A DNA stretch of 64,000 nucleotides from UBA11612 sp963976395 (GCA_963976395.1 CAXBLG010000005.1:1-64000); one strand, 5' to 3'; numbered from the stretch's first letter, positions 8,321 through 18,848 are shown. Translations and numbers: made by a program. The notes: a model not told the origin generated them from the sequence alone.

Positions 8321-9232
8321 ATGGCCCGCAATCCTTACGAAGTGCTCGGCGTCCAGAAAGACGCAAGCAACGATGAAATCCAAAAAGCCTTTCGCCGCAT
8401 GGCGAAGAAGTCGCACCCCGACCTTTTCCCCGGCGACAAAAAGGCTGAGGATCGATTCAAGGACTTGAACGCCGCCTACGATATTGTCGGCGATGCAACC
8501 AAACGCGCCCGGTTCGATCGGGGTGAGATCGACGGCTCGGGCGCAGAAGTGAGACAAAACCCCTTCAGCCGTGGCGCGCACGGCGCGCATGGTTTTGGGG
8601 GTGGCGGCGCACAGGGAGGCTTTGCCTTTGAAGACCTCAGCGATCTTTTCGGCGGTATGTTTCGGGGCGGCCGGGGACCCGGAGGCGGACCCGGCCAAGG
8701 CCGGGGTGGCCCAAGTCAAAACAACGATATGCGCTTTAGTCTGGATGTAGATTTTCTGGATGCCGCGTCAGGGACAAAGAAACGCCTGACCTTACCGGGC
8801 GGACGGTCATTAGACGTGAACATCCCCGCCGGAATTTCAGACGGACAAACTATTCGTCTTAAAGGCCAGGGCGGACAGGGCGCTGGCGGTCAGTTCGGGG
8901 ATGCTTTGATCGAAGTTAAGATTAAAACCCATCCCAAATTTCGCCGCGAGGGATCCGATATTCATGTGGAACTGCCCGTGTCGCTGCAAGAGGCGGTTCT
9001 CGGTGCCAAAGTGGAAGTGCCCACGGTCCACGGACCTTTGACCGTGAGCGTCCCTAAAGGGTCAAGCAGCGGTGCGCGCCTGCGTCTCAAAGGCAAAGGA
9101 ATTGCGGCGAAGGGTAAAGCCGCAGGCGATCAGTATGTGACGCTCAAAATCATGCTGCCGAAGAAGACCGATGCGAACCTCGAAGAATTCCTGAAGGGTT
9201 GGACCAACACCTACGACCCGCGTAAGGATTAG
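8321..9232 (+). CDS. DnaJ/CbpA-like J-domain co-chaperone without zinc finger
   Basis: 303 residues. An N-terminal J-domain (1-68) has the HPD motif (KKSHPDLFPG) that stimulates DnaK ATPase. A Gly/Phe-rich linker follows (about 85-130), then the two beta-barrel peptide-binding domains of type II J-proteins, ending with a dimerisation region. The CXXCXGXG zinc repeats of DnaJ itself are absent, so it is CbpA-like (DnaJ class II). The ribosome binding site is weak. It stands alone and converges with the giant protein gene nine bases downstream. Confidence 0.92.
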   Translation: MARNPYEVLGVQKDASNDEIQKAFRRMAKKSHPDLFPGDKKAEDRFKDLNAAYDIVGDATKRARFDRGEIDGSGAEVRQNPFSRGAHGAHGFGGGGAQGGFAFEDLSDLFGGMFRGGRGPGGGPGQGRGGPSQNNDMRFSLDVDFLDAASGTKKRLTLPGGRSLDVNIPAGISDGQTIRLKGQGGQGAGGQFGDALIEVKIKTHPKFRREGSDIHVELPVSLQEAVLGAKVEVPTVHGPLTVSVPKGSSSGARLRLKGKGIAAKGKAAGDQYVTLKIMLPKKTDANLEEFLKGWTNTYDPRKD

Positions 9233-9241
9233 TGCGAGCGT

Positions 9242-12200
9242 CTACCACTTCAGAACAATCGCCCCGCTACGACCGTTGACATCGCCAGCAGTCCCGCCTT
9301 GGCCTGGGTTAGATTCCGGCGCATAAGACGGCGCATAATCGGGGTCGTTGTCGCCGCCGGGTGCTGATGTTGTTGTGCCGCCGCTTGCTGGCGTTATGGA
9401 AAGTGTCACGTTCATGCAGGTGGCATTAGTTCCAACGGCATCTTGGTCTATATCAATGGAGGTGGGTCCTTGAGGACCGACAATCAGCGTTCCGGCGGGA
9501 ATACAAGTTCCACTGATGGAATCGCCCGCTGTTACATTATTATCCGGCGACACGTTGACGATTCTACGTCTCTGAACTTGGGATGCCGCATCCGGCTGCA
9601 AATTGCCAGTGCGCGAGGTATCCGGTGTGGATGTGGTCGCAGTCCCCCCCACTTCACCCGTAGCACCATTCACCCCCGCCGCATCAAACGAACCGGAACC
9701 GCCACCCCCGCCATACCCGGCGAAATTGGTTCCACTATCAAATCCGCCGGCCTCACCGCCGATTGCACCGCCGCCACCGCCGCCGCCGCCGACCTTATTG
9801 TTTGCGCCTGAGACGTACCCTGTTCCGCCGGCCATAACCGCAGAGGTGCCGCCCGCTCCGCCGCCGGTATCTCCGCCGCCAGCCTGATTTAATCCGGTAG
9901 ACGGCGTATCATCTGGAGGATTTGCGCCGCCGGAATCACAATCTGCGGCGGGTGGATCGTCCGGCGAATTCAGAGCCGTATTGCCACCTCGACCACCGCA
10001 ATCAGAGCCCTCATCAGCAGCTCGCACAGTGGTAACCGTTGCGCCACCACCTCCGCCGCCTAGGCCGCAAGAATCTTCATCAGTCGCGCTATCGCATCCG
10101 GTGCCCGCATCCTCGCTGAAACTCGCGCCGCCACCGCCACCCGCAATCAGTGCGGCATCCCCCGATGTGTTGAACACGCCGGACCCGGCTCCACCGCCGG
10201 CACCATTTTGTTCCGTGGAACTCCCGAAACCATATCCGCCCACATAAATGTTTATGGCATTGCCGGAGATAGACGAGCTGTTGATTGACGAGATCAATCC
10301 AGCCGAGAACCCCCCGCTGCCGCCCAGCCGTTCATCGGAGCCGACATCGTATGCACCTCCTCCCGCGCCCCAAACCTTAGCGTAGACCGATGAAAGGTTG
10401 TTCGGTATCTGAACTTCCGCCGCCGTCAGAGCCAGGCCCGCAGCCGCACTGGTACGGAATTCGCACTGATAGGCGCCGACCTTGTAGCCGTCGCAGACTT
10501 CCGTCGAGAACGGCCGGAAGTAGACGGCGAGAGCGGCTGCGTAAGTGGCATTCCCCGTAAGTGCGCCGTTCGCTCCAATAGCCGGGGTTGCTATGACAGG
10601 ATCCGTGCCACCAGCATCGTCAGACTCGCTATCAAAGCGCCAGTTGACGAGTAAGTTGCCGGGATTGCCGCTGAGTTGGAGGCGGCGCTGGAAATTGTCC
10701 TCTACCTCCGTCGCGGTACGCACATCGTCCCACACGCGCACATCCGAAATATTGCCGTGAAAGAAATGGCGCGGCGGCGTAGTGACGGAATCGGCACCAA
10801 CGGCGAAATGTTGCGCGGCGGCACGAACGCTCTGCACGGTACCTGTTCCCGAACGGGCCAGAATACCATCGAGATAGAACCGCATAGCCTGGGTCGCGCC
10901 GTTATACGTAACGGCAACATGCGCCCATTCACCAATCGTCGGTCTAAAGCCGAGATTGAATATGTCCACGGCGGGGTTCGTGCCATCGGAACCGGCAACC
11001 TCAAAAACCATTTGGCCGTTTCGTTCGCCATCAAGGTAGAGGCGGTATGAACTGACGTCATGGTCGTCATCGTCCCATTGAGAAGCGATCGTAACCTCTT
11101 CGGGATCGGGCGTAGCGCCCGGCAGCGGCAGAGACTTCGGTTTTATCCATGCCTCGAGTGTAATATCCCCTGTGGCCGTGCCGTTGTCATTTCCCGCTGT
11201 AGCCACATAGTCCCCGTCGCCATCCAATTCCAGCGCCAACATGGGCAGACCAACAATAACGTCGTCTATATAACTGTCCGTCGCCGTGCCGTTGATGAAC
11301 ACAATGCGCTGATCGCCCGCCTGATCCGCTGATGTCGTGGTCGTCAGAGTCAGCGTATTGGTGCTGTCATCCCGCTGGGTAATACGCATCCATACGTCGG
11401 TGCCGTTATCATAGACCTCCAACAGATAGGGCTCGCCGGTGATCAGTTGATACGTACTGGCGCCGCTGTTCGCTAATTCGCCCCCGACATTCTCACGGAT
11501 GGAAACAGTGTTTGCAGTGCCTGCGCCGGCACTGATGTTGGCAGCCGTACGACTGTCAAAGCGGAAGGTGATGCCGTTGCCGTTGAACGTATCGGTACCG
11601 CCGGTTAAATCCGCAGTGGTTGCTCGCGTTGCAATGGAAAACCCGGCCAAGGTTGCTCCGCCGGCGGCCGGATCGGGAGTCCACATTGCAGCCACATAAA
11701 CCGGGCGCACGGTCGTTGTGAAATCATATGATGTCGCCGTCGCCAGATAAGAATTGGCGGTTGTGAAACTGGCGACACCGTTATTGTTTGCATCCCTAGT
11801 TTTTGTCGGTGCGTCTGTTGAGCTAACGGCGAAATTCGTGGTGTCGATGCCCGCTGAACCGCTGTCGAAATTATCCGAAAGGCTCGCATTCAACTCGCCG
11901 CCCGGCGTGAGCGTTTCACAGGCCGTTTGCATTTCGTCCCGTGTCGGCGCGATGACAAAATCGTCGAACTGGTTCGTGCCGTCTTCATCGCGGGGGCCGG
12001 TGTAGATAACTGTCGGATTGTCATTGTCGTTATTGTCTTCAAAGGTATGCGCAGCCGGCGGCGCCTGAGTTGCGGTTCCACTTGCGCTCAACGTACCGTA
12101 TCCGTTGGGACCATGACTGATGACGGCAAACGGCACATAGCGTCCTTCACCAGCAGACTGCGCGGTTGTAATCAGTTCAAGATCGGTCGCCTCGATGAGC

Positions 12201-12664
12201 GAGCCGGTAAATTCAGTGTCGGCCGCGTCGTAATCGTTTGCCACGGAGAAACAAACATTTCGCGCCGTGTTAGAAACGACGTAAGAGAAATATCTGCCAT
12301 TCCCGTCCAGGGCATCCTGCTTGCTGAGGCCCAACGTTGCCCAAGGCAAAGTTCCCGATCGCGCGTTCCCGCCGCCCGTACAGGCCGCTTCAGCAATCCC
12401 ATCCAAATCACGGTCCGGGCATGGCAATATTGGAGTTGCTTGCTGATAAAAATATGCCAGCACGGCGGGGATAGCAGAACCACCGCTTCTGGCGCTCGCT
12501 TGAGCTCGCTCTAAAGCGCGCGTGCCGGCAAAGCTGCTGAGAAAAAGCGATAGCGCCGTAAACGCAACGATGGAAATCGCGCCCGCGACAGCCAATGCCG
12601 CGACACCCGAGTCATCCTGAGCTGCTGTGCGCAGCCCCCGCTGCGCCTTACGCCACAAACTCAC
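9242..12664 (-). CDS. Giant envelope protein with LamG-like domain and glycine-rich region
   Basis: 1140 residues, GTG start with GGGGGCG upstream. Residues about 20-46 form one transmembrane helix after a short basic cytoplasmic tail, as in Tad- or pseudopilin-like proteins; soon after comes a PCPDRDLDG segment that recalls pseudopilin-like LPCPD-GDG motifs, but no prepilin cleavage motif is seen. Residues about 505-705 look like a concanavalin/LamG jelly roll (GDITLEAWIKP, GEWAHVAVTYNG). Residues about 770-1010 are extremely glycine-rich and resemble ALK-type glycine-rich domains (KVWGAGGG). The protein is probably surface-exposed and adhesive or carbohydrate-binding (inference). No secretion or pilus gene is adjacent. 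Confidence 0.75.
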   Translation of the reverse strand: MSLWRKAQRGLRTAAQDDSGVAALAVAGAISIVAFTALSLFLSSFAGTRALERAQASARSGGSAIPAVLAYFYQQATPILPCPDRDLDGIAEAACTGGGNARSGTLPWATLGLSKQDALDGNGRYFSYVVSNTARNVCFSVANDYDAADTEFTGSLIEATDLELITTAQSAGEGRYVPFAVISHGPNGYGTLSASGTATQAPPAAHTFEDNNDNDNPTVIYTGPRDEDGTNQFDDFVIAPTRDEMQTACETLTPGGELNASLSDNFDSGSAGIDTTNFAVSSTDAPTKTRDANNNGVASFTTANSYLATATSYDFTTTVRPVYVAAMWTPDPAAGGATLAGFSIATRATTADLTGGTDTFNGNGITFRFDSRTAANISAGAGTANTVSIRENVGGELANSGASTYQLITGEPYLLEVYDNGTDVWMRITQRDDSTNTLTLTTTTSADQAGDQRIVFINGTATDSYIDDVIVGLPMLALELDGDGDYVATAGNDNGTATGDITLEAWIKPKSLPLPGATPDPEEVTIASQWDDDDHDVSSYRLYLDGERNGQMVFEVAGSDGTNPAVDIFNLGFRPTIGEWAHVAVTYNGATQAMRFYLDGILARSGTGTVQSVRAAAQHFAVGADSVTTPPRHFFHGNISDVRVWDDVRTATEVEDNFQRRLQLSGNPGNLLVNWRFDSESDDAGGTDPVIATPAIGANGALTGNATYAAALAVYFRPFSTEVCDGYKVGAYQCEFRTSAAAGLALTAAEVQIPNNLSSVYAKVWGAGGGAYDVGSDERLGGSGGFSAGLISSINSSSISGNAINIYVGGYGFGSSTEQNGAGGGAGSGVFNTSGDAALIAGGGGGASFSEDAGTGCDSATDEDSCGLGGGGGGATVTTVRAADEGSDCGGRGGNTALNSPDDPPAADCDSGGANPPDDTPSTGLNQAGGGDTGGGAGGTSAVMAGGTGYVSGANNKVGGGGGGGGAIGGEAGGFDSGTNFAGYGGGGGSGSFDAAGVNGATGEVGGTATTSTPDTSRTGNLQPDAASQVQRRRIVNVSPDNNVTAGDSISGTCIPAGTLIVGPQGPTSIDIDQDAVGTNATCMNVTLSITPASGGTTTSAPGGDNDPDYAPSYAPESNPGQGGTAGDVNGRSGAIVLKW

Positions 12665-12918
12665 CCGCGCCCCCGATTTGAACCAAATTGACCTAAGACT
12701 TAGACATTTGGGTCATTTACAACCAAGAGATTACCACAACTGTCAGTTTAAAGTTCCTGATATTTTATAACTTACTGGAACAGTTTTATGCCGAAATTTA
12801 CTCTGAAAAACAGCACTTTAAATATTTGAAATACTAATATTGCAGCGTTGCAGAGACACTTGCCAACACGCCTGCAGACCCTATGGTCTTTGTACAACCG
12901 ACAAACAGACGGGCATCA

Positions 12919-13338
12919 ATGAAATATCTTCACACCATGGTACGGGTTTCAAACCTAGATGACTCTTTGGCTTTCTACTGCGACAAGCTAGGCCTCAAGG
13001 AACTTCGGCGCATCGACCACGAAAAGGGCCGTTTCACCCTCGTATTTCTGGCCGCGCCCGGCGACGACGCAGCACAAGTGGAACTCACCTACAACTGGGA
13101 TCCGGAGACCTATGCAGGTGGGCGCAATTTCGGCCACCTTGCCTACCAAGTCGACAATATTTACGAAACCTGCGCGCGTCTGCAAGACGCAGGCGTTGTG
13201 ATTAACCGCCCACCACGCGACGGTCGCATGGCGTTTGTAAGATCACCGGACAATATCTCTGTTGAACTGCTGCAATCCGGCGAAGCGTTACCGCCGCAAG
13301 AGCCCTGGGCCTCAATGCCGAACACGGGAGAATGGTAG
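12919..13338 (+). CDS. gloA: Lactoylglutathione lyase (glyoxalase I)
   Basis: 139-residue VOC-fold metalloenzyme that converts the methylglyoxal-glutathione hemithioacetal to S-lactoylglutathione in the cytoplasm. The start at 12919 gives [20 protein letters not shown], aligning from residue 1 with known GloA; an in-frame start at 12883 would add 12 unlike residues. The expected metal ligands are present: His5, Glu in VELTYNW, His in FGHLAYQV and Glu in ISVELLQ. It stands alone and ends six bases from the convergent DUF2336 gene. Confidence 0.93.
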   Translation: MKYLHTMVRVSNLDDSLAFYCDKLGLKELRRIDHEKGRFTLVFLAAPGDDAAQVELTYNWDPETYAGGRNFGHLAYQVDNIYETCARLQDAGVVINRPPRDGRMAFVRSPDNISVELLQSGEALPPQEPWASMPNTGEW

Positions 13339-13344
13339 ACGTCT

Positions 13345-14460
13345 TTAGTGAACCGCGTTCGATTTGGCGGGCAAGTCGTTTACTTTTGCCAGTAGATATT
13401 CGAGGTCGTCGTGCTCAAACTCGACGCCGCAGGTTTCATATTGGGTAAGTACGCGCTCGATGATGCGGCGGGAATACCGTTCCGGATCTAAGGCTAGGCC
13501 ATCAAGTTCTGTTTGCTGTACCGCCTCAAGCGCGGCACGCGCGGCAGGATAATGCGAGTCCGGCAGGTTGGCTTTAGACCAAACGGTTTGAAATCCTCGG
13601 TTCCCCGGGTCGTGAATCAGCATGCGGGTATTGCTAAGCGGCAGTCCGGACAAAAGCGACAATGCGTGTTCGAAAAACCTTAAGTTCCCCATGCAAATCG
13701 TGCGCAGCACCAGCGACGCGCTAAGACGATCATTGTCCATAAGCTGCCTGACCAAAGCCGCAAGCCCTTCGTCGGCGACCCCCATAGCAAGACCGACGGT
13801 TGTCTTCTCCCGGCTCTGGAGAATCAAATCAAGCGCCACATCAGCTGAAATCTCATGCTTGGACAGAAGATGGGCGCGCAAGTGGTCCGCAACCCGCGCG
13901 ACAAGCCGTTCCGAAATTGTGACTGGCAATACCGCGCGGTGCACGAGCGGGCTTTGAATGTTTTCGTTGTCGCCGAATTTATCTACCACGTGGTGCAGCG
14001 TCGCTTCCGCAAAAGCAGCGCCCGTATTCGAAAGTAGTTTTGCGACCACAGCCTCAGAGCCGACATCAACGATAGCGTCCGACACTTCCTCGGAGACTTG
14101 CTTGCGCCCTGCAACCGCATCAAGCCGCGCCGGCGTTCCTTGGATTCTTACGATCTCAACGAGATCCTCAGTGGTCAACACATCGGACACGCTTAAAATC
14201 GGCAACGCGACCGATTCAACGTCTTTGGCCAAAGTCAAAGCCACATCGTGTGGAAGCAAAGGGTTATGTTTAAGATTTACCGCAAGGGCTTCGCGGACGC
14301 GCACTTCCGCATCACGCACCATGACTCTGAATATCTGCTCCGCGAGTTGCAGCTCTTCAGGATTGAAATTGCTTGCATTGAACTGCTGCGCTAATTTTAA
14401 GGCGGTTGCCGCACGCGCAACGGGCGAAGGGTCTTGTGCCAAGCGATTCACGTCGTCCAT
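13345..14460 (-). CDS. DUF2336-domain protein
   Basis: 371 residues, alpha-helical throughout, with HEAT-like repeats in the first half (for example VRVREALAVNLKHNPLLP). This fits DUF2336, a family found mostly in alphaproteobacteria and of unknown function. There is no signal peptide or membrane segment. An AGGA precedes the ATG at 14460; a GTG at 14475 lacks one and is rejected. It is transcribed alone, divergent from apt. Confidence 0.78.
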   Translation of the reverse strand: MDDVNRLAQDPSPVARAATALKLAQQFNASNFNPEELQLAEQIFRVMVRDAEVRVREALAVNLKHNPLLPHDVALTLAKDVESVALPILSVSDVLTTEDLVEIVRIQGTPARLDAVAGRKQVSEEVSDAIVDVGSEAVVAKLLSNTGAAFAEATLHHVVDKFGDNENIQSPLVHRAVLPVTISERLVARVADHLRAHLLSKHEISADVALDLILQSREKTTVGLAMGVADEGLAALVRQLMDNDRLSASLVLRTICMGNLRFFEHALSLLSGLPLSNTRMLIHDPGNRGFQTVWSKANLPDSHYPAARAALEAVQQTELDGLALDPERYSRRIIERVLTQYETCGVEFEHDDLEYLLAKVNDLPAKSNAVH

Positions 14461-14897
14461 GGTTAGTCCTGTCACAAACTATCCCCCAACTCTGTAGCCA
14501 CATTGCATTGCCGTTCGCGTTTCGGCTTAAACAATCTCCCGGCCATTGCCGAGGTGCAGACCCGAATATCGCCCCTCAGTTGCATTGATAGGGGGTATTT
14601 TTCGCATGATACACGAACAATAGTTGCGAGCAACGATGAAAACCTTATTTTCCGCGCCAAATTCGTCAGTGGGAGCCATAACTAAATGTGAAAGCTGACA
14701 TTCTATTCCGCCGACTCAAGCCCCCTCACCAATCCTATAACGCGTGGGTTCCAAATATAGTCGCTTCTTGTGGATAACTTTTGCTTATCGTCAAAATGGG
14801 CTCTGCCCGCCGCAGCGGGGCGAATAATGACTTACACCGCCCCTCTCTCCCCTTATAGATAGTGCTCGCCTTCCGACGTGTAGAAAGATAGCCGTTC
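14461..14897. other. Intergenic region between DUF2336 gene and apt
   Basis: 437 bases without a convincing gene. The apt promoter candidate lies near its right end. A GC-rich imperfect stem occurs around 14800-14826. The divergent DUF2336 gene must have its promoter here too, but I could not fix it. No tRNA or known RNA family was recognised. Confidence 0.5.
14831..14859 (+). promoter_or_regulatory. Candidate promoter of apt
   Basis: CTTACA (14831-14836) and TATAGA (14854-14859) are separated by 17 bases, placing a start about 30 bases upstream of the apt ATG at 14898. Confidence 0.45.
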
Positions 14898-15416
14898 ATG
14901 AATTTAAAGCAGCACATTCGCCAGATTCGGGATTTCCCCAAACCCGGCATCAACTTTTTCGACATCTCCACCCTCATCGGCCATGCCGAAGCTTGGCGCA
15001 CGGCAGTCGAACGCATGACCGAACTGGTCAAACCCTGGCGGCCGGACGTTCTGGCCGCTGTAGACGCACGCGGATTTTTGGTGGCAGCGCCGCTGGCTTT
15101 ACCGCTTAACTGCGGAACTGTAATGGTTCGCAAATCGGGCAAGCTGCCGGGCAAGGTTAAGTCTCATTCGTACGGACTCGAATACGGCACTGACATTGTC
15201 GAGATCCAAGACGACGCCGTAAAGCCAGGACAACGTGTGGTAATTCTCGACGATCTGCTAGCAACGGGGGGCACCCTTGTCGCAGCGTCAACGCTGCTGC
15301 GAGATTCCGGAGCGAGCGTTGTCGGCGCAGCTTGCCTGATCGAACTCGCATTCCTTAAAGGTCGAGACAAGCTTGAAGTTCCGTTTACCGCCTTGCTCAG
15401 TTACGACAACGAGTAA
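14898..15416 (+). CDS. apt: Adenine phosphoribosyltransferase
   Basis: 172-residue type I phosphoribosyltransferase that makes AMP from adenine and PRPP (purine salvage, cytoplasm). The PRPP-binding motif [13 protein letters not shown] is at 114-126. The start [20 protein letters not shown] matches the family's N-terminus and normal length. The gene is monocistronic and ends five bases from the convergent phoB; an 8-bp inverted repeat (15428-15453) without a T-tract lies beyond its stop, inside the 3' end of phoB. Confidence 0.96.
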   Translation: MNLKQHIRQIRDFPKPGINFFDISTLIGHAEAWRTAVERMTELVKPWRPDVLAAVDARGFLVAAPLALPLNCGTVMVRKSGKLPGKVKSHSYGLEYGTDIVEIQDDAVKPGQRVVILDDLLATGGTLVAASTLLRDSGASVVGAACLIELAFLKGRDKLEVPFTALLSYDNE

Positions 15417-15421
15417 TAGTC

Positions 15422-16123
15422 TCAGGCCGCTTGATCGCCCGTACTATCAAGCGCATAGCCTGCCGCCCGCACAGTTCGGATGACATCCGAGCCGTTGTTA
15501 GTGTTCAAGGCCTTGCGCAAGCGGCGGATATGAACGTCAACGGTGCGCGGCTCGACGTAGATGTCGGGCCCCCAAACACCGTTCAGAAGTTCTTCCCTGG
15601 AAAATACCGTCCCTGGACGCTCCATAAAATATTGCAGCAATCTGAATTCCGTTGGTCCGAGGTGAATATATTGCCCTCCGCGGCTAACCCGGTGCGTATC
15701 CGTATCAAGAACGATATCGGAAAATGTCAGCTGCCCCTTCTGCTGCGACGGCTTAGCCCGGCGGAGCAAGGCTCTCACGCGCGCGACCAACTCGGGCATG
15801 GAGAATGGTTTTGTCATATAGTCGTCAGCACCGACGTTGAGGCCGCGAACTTTATCGGTTTCTTCACTACGTGCCGTTAAAATTATAATCGGCACGTTAC
15901 GTGTTTCAGCTTTGCGCCTCAGCTGCCTGCACACCTCAATGCCGGACATGCGCGGCAGCATCCAATCCAAGATGACTGCATCGGGCCGCGTTTCATCAGC
16001 AACCGTCATCGCCTCTTCGCCGTCACTGGCCTCGGTGACGTCATACCCTTCCTTCTCGAGATTGTACCTTAACATCGTGATGAGTGACGCTTCATCCTCG
16101 ACGATCATCACAGTAGGCTTCAT
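15422..16123 (-). CDS. phoB: Phosphate regulon response regulator PhoB
   Basis: 233 residues. The receiver domain has acidic Glu9/Asp10, phosphoacceptor Asp53 and Lys105. The OmpR/PhoB winged-helix DNA-binding domain occupies about 130-228 (GPTEFRLLQYFMERPG, VDVHIRRLRKAL). When phosphorylated it activates Pho promoters such as that of pstS. AGGAGA precedes the ATG at 16123; the longer frame to 16171 has no ribosome binding site. It follows pstB on the same strand, but no phoR kinase gene lies in the window and phoU is missing between them. Confidence 0.94.
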   Translation of the reverse strand: MKPTVMIVEDEASLITMLRYNLEKEGYDVTEASDGEEAMTVADETRPDAVILDWMLPRMSGIEVCRQLRRKAETRNVPIIILTARSEETDKVRGLNVGADDYMTKPFSMPELVARVRALLRRAKPSQQKGQLTFSDIVLDTDTHRVSRGGQYIHLGPTEFRLLQYFMERPGTVFSREELLNGVWGPDIYVEPRTVDVHIRRLRKALNTNNGSDVIRTVRAAGYALDSTGDQAA

Positions 16124-16203
16124 CGGTTTTCTCCTGCTGTCCAATTGAATGAGGCTTCCGCAAATTGCCACGCCTTCATTATGAATGTTGTCATCATCAA
16201 AAC

Positions 16204-16248
16204 TTAGGCGTCCTCGACAACGCGAACGATGTGATCAAGCGGATCCAT
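16204..16248 (-). CDS. 14-codon ORF between pstB and phoB
   Basis: Starting eight bases after the pstB stop, an ATG follows a strong GAGGGGA ribosome binding site and encodes MDPLDHIVRVVEDA then TAA. phoU commonly occupies this place in pst-pho operons. The HIVR segment faintly recalls the N-terminus of some PhoU proteins, so it may be the remnant of a deleted phoU, or a small translated leader of phoB. This is inference from context; the peptide is too short for homology. Confidence 0.35.
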   Translation of the reverse strand: MDPLDHIVRVVEDA

Positions 16249-16256
16249 GCGTCCCC

Positions 16257-17087
16257 TCACCCGAAACGGCCCGTTACATAGTCCTGGGTTTTAGGAGAAT
16301 GGGGCGTCTGAAACACTGTTTCTGTATCGCCATATTCAATAAGACGCCCTAGGTACATGAACGCCGTATTATCGGACACGCGAGCGGCCTGTTGCATGTT
16401 GTGGGTGACAATGACGATGCTGTAACGCCCTGCGAGTTCATTAATGAGATCTTCTATTTTTGCCGTGGCGATCGGGTCTAGAGCAGAACAGGGCTCGTCC
16501 ATCAAAAGCACTTCCGGGTCGGCGGCGATGGCCCGGGCGATGCACAGCCTCTGCTGTTGCCCGCCGGACAACCCTAGCGCGTTCTCATTGAGTCGGTCTT
16601 TCGCTTCATTCCACAACGCAGCGCTTTTCAACGCGCGCTCGCAGGTATCCTCTAAAATCGCCTTGTCGCGCACACCATCGACTTTCAGGGGATAAATGAC
16701 GTTCTCGAAGATCGACATCGGAAAAGGATTCGGTTTTTGGAAAACCATTCCCATGCGTTTACGCAGCGCGATAACGTCCGCAGATCGATCGTAGATATCA
16801 TCGCCATGCAGCTTTATGCGCCCGGTGATCTTCAACCCGTCCACAAGGTCGTTCATCCGATTAACCGACCGCAACAATGTAGATTTACCGCAACCGGAAG
16901 GGCCGATAAGAGCTGTCACCATCCCCTTCTCAATGGACATATCTACATTGAACAATGCTTGTGTCTGCGAATACCACAAACACAAATCCTTAATATCCAG
17001 AATGGGGCCATCGCTGGTTTTGATATGATACACAGTCTTTTCGAAATCGTCGTCAAGACGTGCAACCGGCGTAGCATCAACGTTCAT
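16257..17087 (-). CDS. pstB: Phosphate ABC transporter ATPase PstB
   Basis: 276 residues. Walker [10 protein letters not shown] is at 62-70, the signature LSGGQQQR at 173-180 and Walker B VLLMDEP at 193-199, with the PstB hallmarks NRMNDL and [13 protein letters not shown]. It drives phosphate import through PstC/PstA. AAGGAG stands seven bases before the ATG at 17087. An extended N-terminal stretch of about 28 residues precedes the ATPase domain. It lies 11 bases after pstA in the pstS-pstC-pstA-pstB order. Confidence 0.96.
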   Translation of the reverse strand: MNVDATPVARLDDDFEKTVYHIKTSDGPILDIKDLCLWYSQTQALFNVDMSIEKGMVTALIGPSGCGKSTLLRSVNRMNDLVDGLKITGRIKLHGDDIYDRSADVIALRKRMGMVFQKPNPFPMSIFENVIYPLKVDGVRDKAILEDTCERALKSAALWNEAKDRLNENALGLSGGQQQRLCIARAIAADPEVLLMDEPCSALDPIATAKIEDLINELAGRYSIVIVTHNMQQAARVSDNTAFMYLGRLIEYGDTETVFQTPHSPKTQDYVTGRFG

Positions 17088-17098
17088 CAAAACACTCC

Positions 17099-18838
17099 TT
17101 AGAACTGACTGCCGGAAAATTTACGTTTTAACCGGTTGCGTATAACAATCGCCGTGGTGTTCATCGTCGCGATAAGAGCGATCAGCAACATTGTGGTGAC
17201 AAACACCATGGGTTTGCCGGCCTCGGCGTTGCGAGACTGAAAGCCAACATCATAGATATGGAATCCTAAGTGCATGAAGCTGCGCTCTAAGTGTACAAAC
17301 GGAAAAAATCCATCAATCGGCAGTTCAGGTGCCAATTTGACGACACCCACAAGCATGAGAGGCGCAACTTCACCGGCACCTCGGGCCATCGCAAGGATGA
17401 CGCCGGTCATAATACCGGGCATGGCGCGCGGCAGAACAATATAGCGGATAGTTTGCCACTTGGACGCTCCGCAGGCGAGCGACCCTTCCCGCATTGAGCG
17501 TGGCACAGCGGCTAGTGCTTCTTCCGTCGCCACGATCACAACGGGCACCGTTAGAAGGGCAAGTGTGAGTGATGCCCACATCAAACCGCCGGTACCGAAC
17601 GTCGGGTTGGGAAGATGCTCGGCATAGAACAAGGCATCTATCGACCCACCTAGCACGTAGGCAAAAAAGCCGAGTCCGAACACGCCGTAAACGATGGATG
17701 GCACACCCGCTAAATTGTTCACGGATATTCGCACGAAAGAAACAAGCCGGCCCTGAGCAGCATACTCACGTAAATAAAGAGCCGTTATGACACCGAAGGG
17801 CGTCACGGCGACCACCATCAACAACGTCATAGCCGCGGTACCAAAGATAGCGGGAAAGACGCCGCCTTCGGTATTAGCTTCACGCGGCTCGTCTGAAAGA
17901 AATTCCCACCACCGTGAGAAATAAACCGCCACGCTCTGCAATACGCTAAGATCATTAGCTGCGTATGCGCGTACGAGCTCGGAAAATTCGATAGTTGTTT
18001 CACGGCCACCCACTTCGACCAAAGTGAGCGTATTGAGCGCGTTCTTGCTTCGCATTTCCTGAACTTGCTTCGCGTAAGCATCATAGTCGCGCTGTAACGC
18101 AAGGCTTTGCGACTCTAGACTCTTCTGAGCCGCAATATATTCAGGGCTCTGCTTGCCGCTTTCTAACTCGATCTTGCGCACATCGAGACGTCCCCGCTCA
18201 AGATCGTAATTGATCGCGCCGATTTCGTCGTGTTCGATGTCGGCAATTTTCCGCCATCGGTCCCGTGAAACCTCATGCACGTTTTCAAAAACAGGGTCGC
18301 GAGGGGACGTAAACGCGTGCTCAACACCATCGACCGTAAAACTTTTGATCGTGCCGACAAATGGACCCCACTCCAAGCGTTCCACAAAGACCATCTCTTC
18401 CCGATATTCGGTCTTGCTGATGGAAAAGTCAGATACCCACCTAAAATCTTCGCCGTAGAGATCGAAATTGCCAATGCGGTAAAGCGTTCTATGCGCATAC
18501 CCATCATTGGCGCTAATTTTCGCCTGCCATTCAGCGGGGAGCGCAGCCAGCATGTCCGGAGCAGGCTTAAAGGTTTCCGCACGGAATGGTTCGCCAGCCG
18601 TTACCGTTCCGTCTAATTCGGTCACAATTGCGATGGGTTTTGGCACGAAGGTCACAATACCGTTCCAAAGAACAAGTATCAGAAATCCGATAATCATAAT
18701 GATGCCAATGGCAAGCGCACCGCCCAAACTCCACAGCGCCGGCTCGCCGCGCGACCGCATATCGGTTGTACGTGGCGTCTTCGTTGGCATTTCGCCCTCC
18801 GCGTGCACTGGGGCTAATGTTTGCACTGCTTCGCTCAC
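17099..18838 (-). CDS. pstA: Phosphate ABC transporter permease PstA, long form
   Basis: 579 residues, about twice the usual PstA length. One transmembrane helix (about 36-60) is followed by a periplasmic region of some 270 residues with a charged, coiled-coil-like stretch around 190-240. The normal PstA transmembrane domain then begins near residue 325 and carries the ABC permease coupling motif ([21 protein letters not shown]). The GTG at 18838 is preferred: it follows GAGGG and begins just after the pstC stop. The long form is known from other proteobacteria and pairs with a similarly enlarged PstC. Confidence 0.9.
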   Translation of the reverse strand: MSEAVQTLAPVHAEGEMPTKTPRTTDMRSRGEPALWSLGGALAIGIIMIIGFLILVLWNGIVTFVPKPIAIVTELDGTVTAGEPFRAETFKPAPDMLAALPAEWQAKISANDGYAHRTLYRIGNFDLYGEDFRWVSDFSISKTEYREEMVFVERLEWGPFVGTIKSFTVDGVEHAFTSPRDPVFENVHEVSRDRWRKIADIEHDEIGAINYDLERGRLDVRKIELESGKQSPEYIAAQKSLESQSLALQRDYDAYAKQVQEMRSKNALNTLTLVEVGGRETTIEFSELVRAYAANDLSVLQSVAVYFSRWWEFLSDEPREANTEGGVFPAIFGTAAMTLLMVVAVTPFGVITALYLREYAAQGRLVSFVRISVNNLAGVPSIVYGVFGLGFFAYVLGGSIDALFYAEHLPNPTFGTGGLMWASLTLALLTVPVVIVATEEALAAVPRSMREGSLACGASKWQTIRYIVLPRAMPGIMTGVILAMARGAGEVAPLMLVGVVKLAPELPIDGFFPFVHLERSFMHLGFHIYDVGFQSRNAEAGKPMVFVTTMLLIALIATMNTTAIVIRNRLKRKFSGSQF

Positions 18839-18848
18839 CCTACGGCCC

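Noticed and set aside
15428..15453. 8-bp inverted repeat as a terminator for apt
   Set aside because: No T-tract follows, and it is inside the coding end of phoB; left as a possible weak structure.
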